DNA of 64,000 nt, taken from Rhyacichthys aspro (Eukaryota; Chordata; Actinopteri; Gobiiformes; Rhyacichthyidae). Under the pieces are notes generated by a model. That model ran no database searches, was not told where the DNA came from, and worked only from the letters and a program-made list of their open reading frames with translations. Of this stretch, positions 61,305 to 64,000 are shown in pieces. Location: positions 13,788,639 through 13,852,638 of the forward strand of contig CM072163.1 of assembly GCA_036850595.1 (NCBI GenBank). Reading direction: 5' to 3'. Every line of letters starts with the position of its first letter. The first letter of the stretch is position 1. A program made the translations under genes and the position numbers.

Positions 61305-63090
61305 TGAGCACCTTTAATGGAGTGAAAGCATCCTTTCCAATTAGGCCGCAGTAATCCGCGGCTCATCCCTGTCTTACGGCCCACTTGTCCTACACCCGAT
61401 ACTTTGATACTGCCTCGGCGTCACCTGACGATTGCGGCCCTTTGTTACAGAGCGCGCGGGGGCTAATCTCACTGACCCGGCGCAACCTTGACCACCCACT
61501 CCCCCCGGCCTTGGGCTTCGCCGCCACGGACACACAACGTTTCCCGGGAGAGCGAGAAAGTGGAAGAGGGGGAGTTGCTCTTGATCGTTTCATCAAACGC
61601 GTCCCCGCCGTGCGCGCCACCGACCTCCCACTCGTCCCCAGCAGCGGGGGATAAGAGGGAAGTCGATGCAACAGCGCCAACAGTCAATGATCCATAAACA
61701 GGAGCCAATAGGCGAGTGCGTAATGAGGGACTTCATTTGAACTTTATGTAAACAATGCGGAGTAGTGCGTGGCACGGTGGGAAACGGGACGTAACCAGGA
61801 AGACTGGAAGCGTCGTAGGATGTGATATGGAGTTTCCACAACTAACATTACGAATGCACAAGCTGCTCCAATACAAACCCTCTATCCAATCTGAGGACAT
61901 TTTCTGCTCTGAGCCCACAACACAAACACTTAAACTCACACAGAGAGCGAACGAGAGGAGCGAAGAGAAAGAAGCACCTTTCACCGCCCCCCGCGCCCCT
62001 CTCCTCCCTCTATCTCCCGCTTCCACCCCCCTCTTCTCCCCCTTTCACTCTCTCTTTCTCTCTGAAAAAACGGCAAGGAGGCGCGACTCGCAGGGCCGCA
62101 CATAGCTGATCAATATTCGATTTAGTTGCTAATTTAGGGCCTTTCTATAGCTGTCATCCCGTGATGTATGAGTCCTAACCCGAGGTCGCCGCGGAAAAGA
62201 AGAAGAAGAAAAAAAAAATACGAAAAAAATCAAACACCAGTCAACTTTTCACTTAACAATAGAGCGACTTGAATATTATTTATAGGCGAAAGACCCACTT
62301 TATGGGTGAATTGCTCCTATCGCTGGTGGGATGATGAAGCGCCTTGTAAGTACATGCCACACAGGCTCTGACAGGGGCGTAAACAGACGTCCGAGGCAGG
62401 AGGGAGAAACATGGAAACATACAGGGAAGCGTGCTGCTGTAAAAGCTGTGCAAAAGGGGAAATATTCATATCAGCGCCCGTCAATAACTCGGTCTCTTGG
62501 AGTTCACAACGCAATTTCAACGCACACATTTGATTAACGACGTTTGTGCGTGTGATAAAGACCCGCTCTCTCTCCCCAGACTCCCTCCATAAGTTTGAGG
62601 AGACACAAAACATCTCCTATTTGTCATGCGGAGTGATATTATGTATTATGGGCCTAATTGTTTTTGCGCATTGCTTTACGCGCACACCCATCAGAAGTGA
62701 ATGGCTGCTGCTTTATTTCGCCACTTAATGTCTTCCCTATCGATCACTGTTCTAAGGATGTTATCAATAATTTGAAAGCTTGATTAACTTCAACGTTTCC
62801 ATAACAATCCTCAACGTTTATCCTCTCTGTCTGCCTCGCATTTTTAATTAACGCGTGCTTAATTAGTTCAAGATCGTTTGGGAGGGAGATACTTTGTTTT
62901 AGAGAGAGAAGGGGGAAGGAAATTAACATAAAATCTCTGCTGATAAATTGATATATTATCAGGAAAGAAATGTTGTAGGGATTTCTTAGCGGAACGAGTC
63001 ATAAACAGACATCCATCAAAAGAAGACACTTGAGACAACGTATAATTCTTTGGCAATGTTATTTCATTATTTAATGAGTATACCATTCTA
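61305..63090. promoter_or_regulatory. Candidate conserved enhancer cluster, partly CpG-rich
   Basis: A CpG-rich first half (61,370-61,680, then scattered CpG to 62,100) is interrupted by a pyrimidine tract at 61,985-62,060. A balanced AT-leaning second half follows, with caatattcgatttagttgc (near 62,111), gattaacgacg (near 62,532), tttttaattaacgcg (62,840-62,854) and cttaattag. An A run with AAG units lies at 62,199-62,228. No coding exon was accepted. A promoter for a gene to the right is possible. Confidence 0.35.
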
Positions 63091-63094
63091 ATTT

Positions 63095-64000
63095 CTTCAA
63101 ATAATGAGGCTGTGCTTTCTTTAAGGCTGAATCACTCATAGGCGAAGATACTCATTTATATTAAAAAAGGAGCACATACAGGAAACCAATTTCCTCAGGT
63201 GACAAAGTGAGTTTTAAAGAGCAGTCAGGCTGGTAGAGCATGGAGGCCTCTTCGTTTTTTTTTTAATCCTAAACTTGCTAAAAGTCAGGACCACATTAAA
63301 AATCTACTGGTCAGGCCCACAGAAATTTCTGCATAGCTGTGTGGCAATTAATCCTAAATGTTAGTAGTATGCTGCATGTAAACCGTTGAATGAATAAAAG
63401 GCATTTTAATTAGAGTGATTAGTTAAGGAATCAATGAGCTGGCACTAGTGGAGCTTAAAGAGACCTGAGCAAAGCTAATGGAGCAGTGGAATTCTTAAGT
63501 AAGCGTTTACAGCACTAGAAACTCCTTTTGTTGTTGGAGGAGAGGTAACTAAACACATTAAAAACATTTTTCGGCTCAAATGTGCGGTAAAAGTGAAAAA
63601 CAAGTCAAAGGATTTCAGTTGGGTGCTTTAAAATGCAGAATAGTTTGTCAAAAAGCGGTTCAAAACTTTAACCAAATGAGAGAATGGCTGCAAATCCTGT
63701 ATAGCATGCCCTCAACGAAAAAGCAAAGGCCTAAATGAATAAAGTTTTCTGGATCGTGTTTGGATTTTTTTTTGTCTGGACATCACTGATTGAATTTAAG
63801 TATCAAAGTGGCTCAAAATTAACGACTGGCCGGTAAATGTAATGACAAATCCAACTGCATTCTTGGGTGTTTATGGAGTAGATGTGTAGATGTGTGATTC
63901 TCTCTCTGTGTTTCGCAGTGTGTGTTTCGAGTCACTTTGCATATAAACTAGGATATGGAAAGTAGCGGAGTGTGTATTTGTGTCGCCAGCTGCCGTACAG
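63095..64000. other. Non-coding; possible conserved patch
   Basis: AT-rich. The part at 63,395-63,500 (catttaattagagtgattag and nearby) looks like a small enhancer. The right edge ends in gccgtacag, which could be an acceptor for an exon just outside, but this cannot be judged. Confidence 0.35.

Noticed and set aside
1..64000. CRISPR arrays, tRNA or rRNA genes, bacterial operons
   Set aside because: No regularly spaced direct repeats with unique spacers, no cloverleaf-like sequence noticed and no dense coding. The window is vertebrate non-coding DNA.

Overview
The window looks like a piece of a ray-finned fish (teleost) genome. The only gene I can identify with confidence is the 5' part of an ERF-like ETS repressor gene on the minus strand (ERFL family, zebrafish name erfl3). 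Repeats of fish type support the lineage: the 3' end of an L1/Tx1-like LINE, a short TA-flanked inverted-repeat transposon, and many long microsatellites. Gene density is otherwise close to zero.

Layout. Positions 599-833 hold the exon for most of the ETS DNA-binding domain. Positions 1366-1426 hold the first coding exon, 20 codons starting MDCNCVSD. A 532-bp intron separates them and the phases match exactly. The next exon, which would finish the recognition helix and carry the repressor part, is off the left edge. Two acceptors 9 bp apart sit just 5' of the start codon, so at least one untranslated exon lies further right. Candidate first exons or promoters on the minus strand are seen at about 9.05, 31.8 and 40.74 kb; none is proven. 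A 250-bp open segment at 16,073-16,322, with splice-like ends, would join in frame to the erfl3 start codon and is the oddest object in the window.

From about 1.4 kb to the right edge I find no other convincing protein gene, tRNA, rRNA or CRISPR. The sequence alternates between AT-rich featureless stretches, CpG-rich clusters (8.6-9.3, 11.7-12.7, 14.5-14.9, 16.0-16.3, 17.6-17.9, 31.3-32.2, 40.7-41.2, 60.2-60.6 and 61.4-62.1 kb), and blocks of balanced composition rich in ATTA/TAATTA-type words. These blocks (0-0.24, 21.4-22.0, 23.8-24.0, 26.6-28.0, 35.1-36.2, 38.6-39.6, 44.3-44.5, 49.3-49.4, 50.4-50.6, 51.9-53.5 and 61.3-63.1 kb) read like conserved non-coding enhancers. I have no alignment, so that is inference from composition only. 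Several are flanked by long pyrimidine- or purine-only tracts.

The simplest model is a long 5' intron and regulatory desert of a developmental transcription factor. Its enhancers may serve erfl3, an unseen gene to the right, or both. I did not find a new multi-gene system here.
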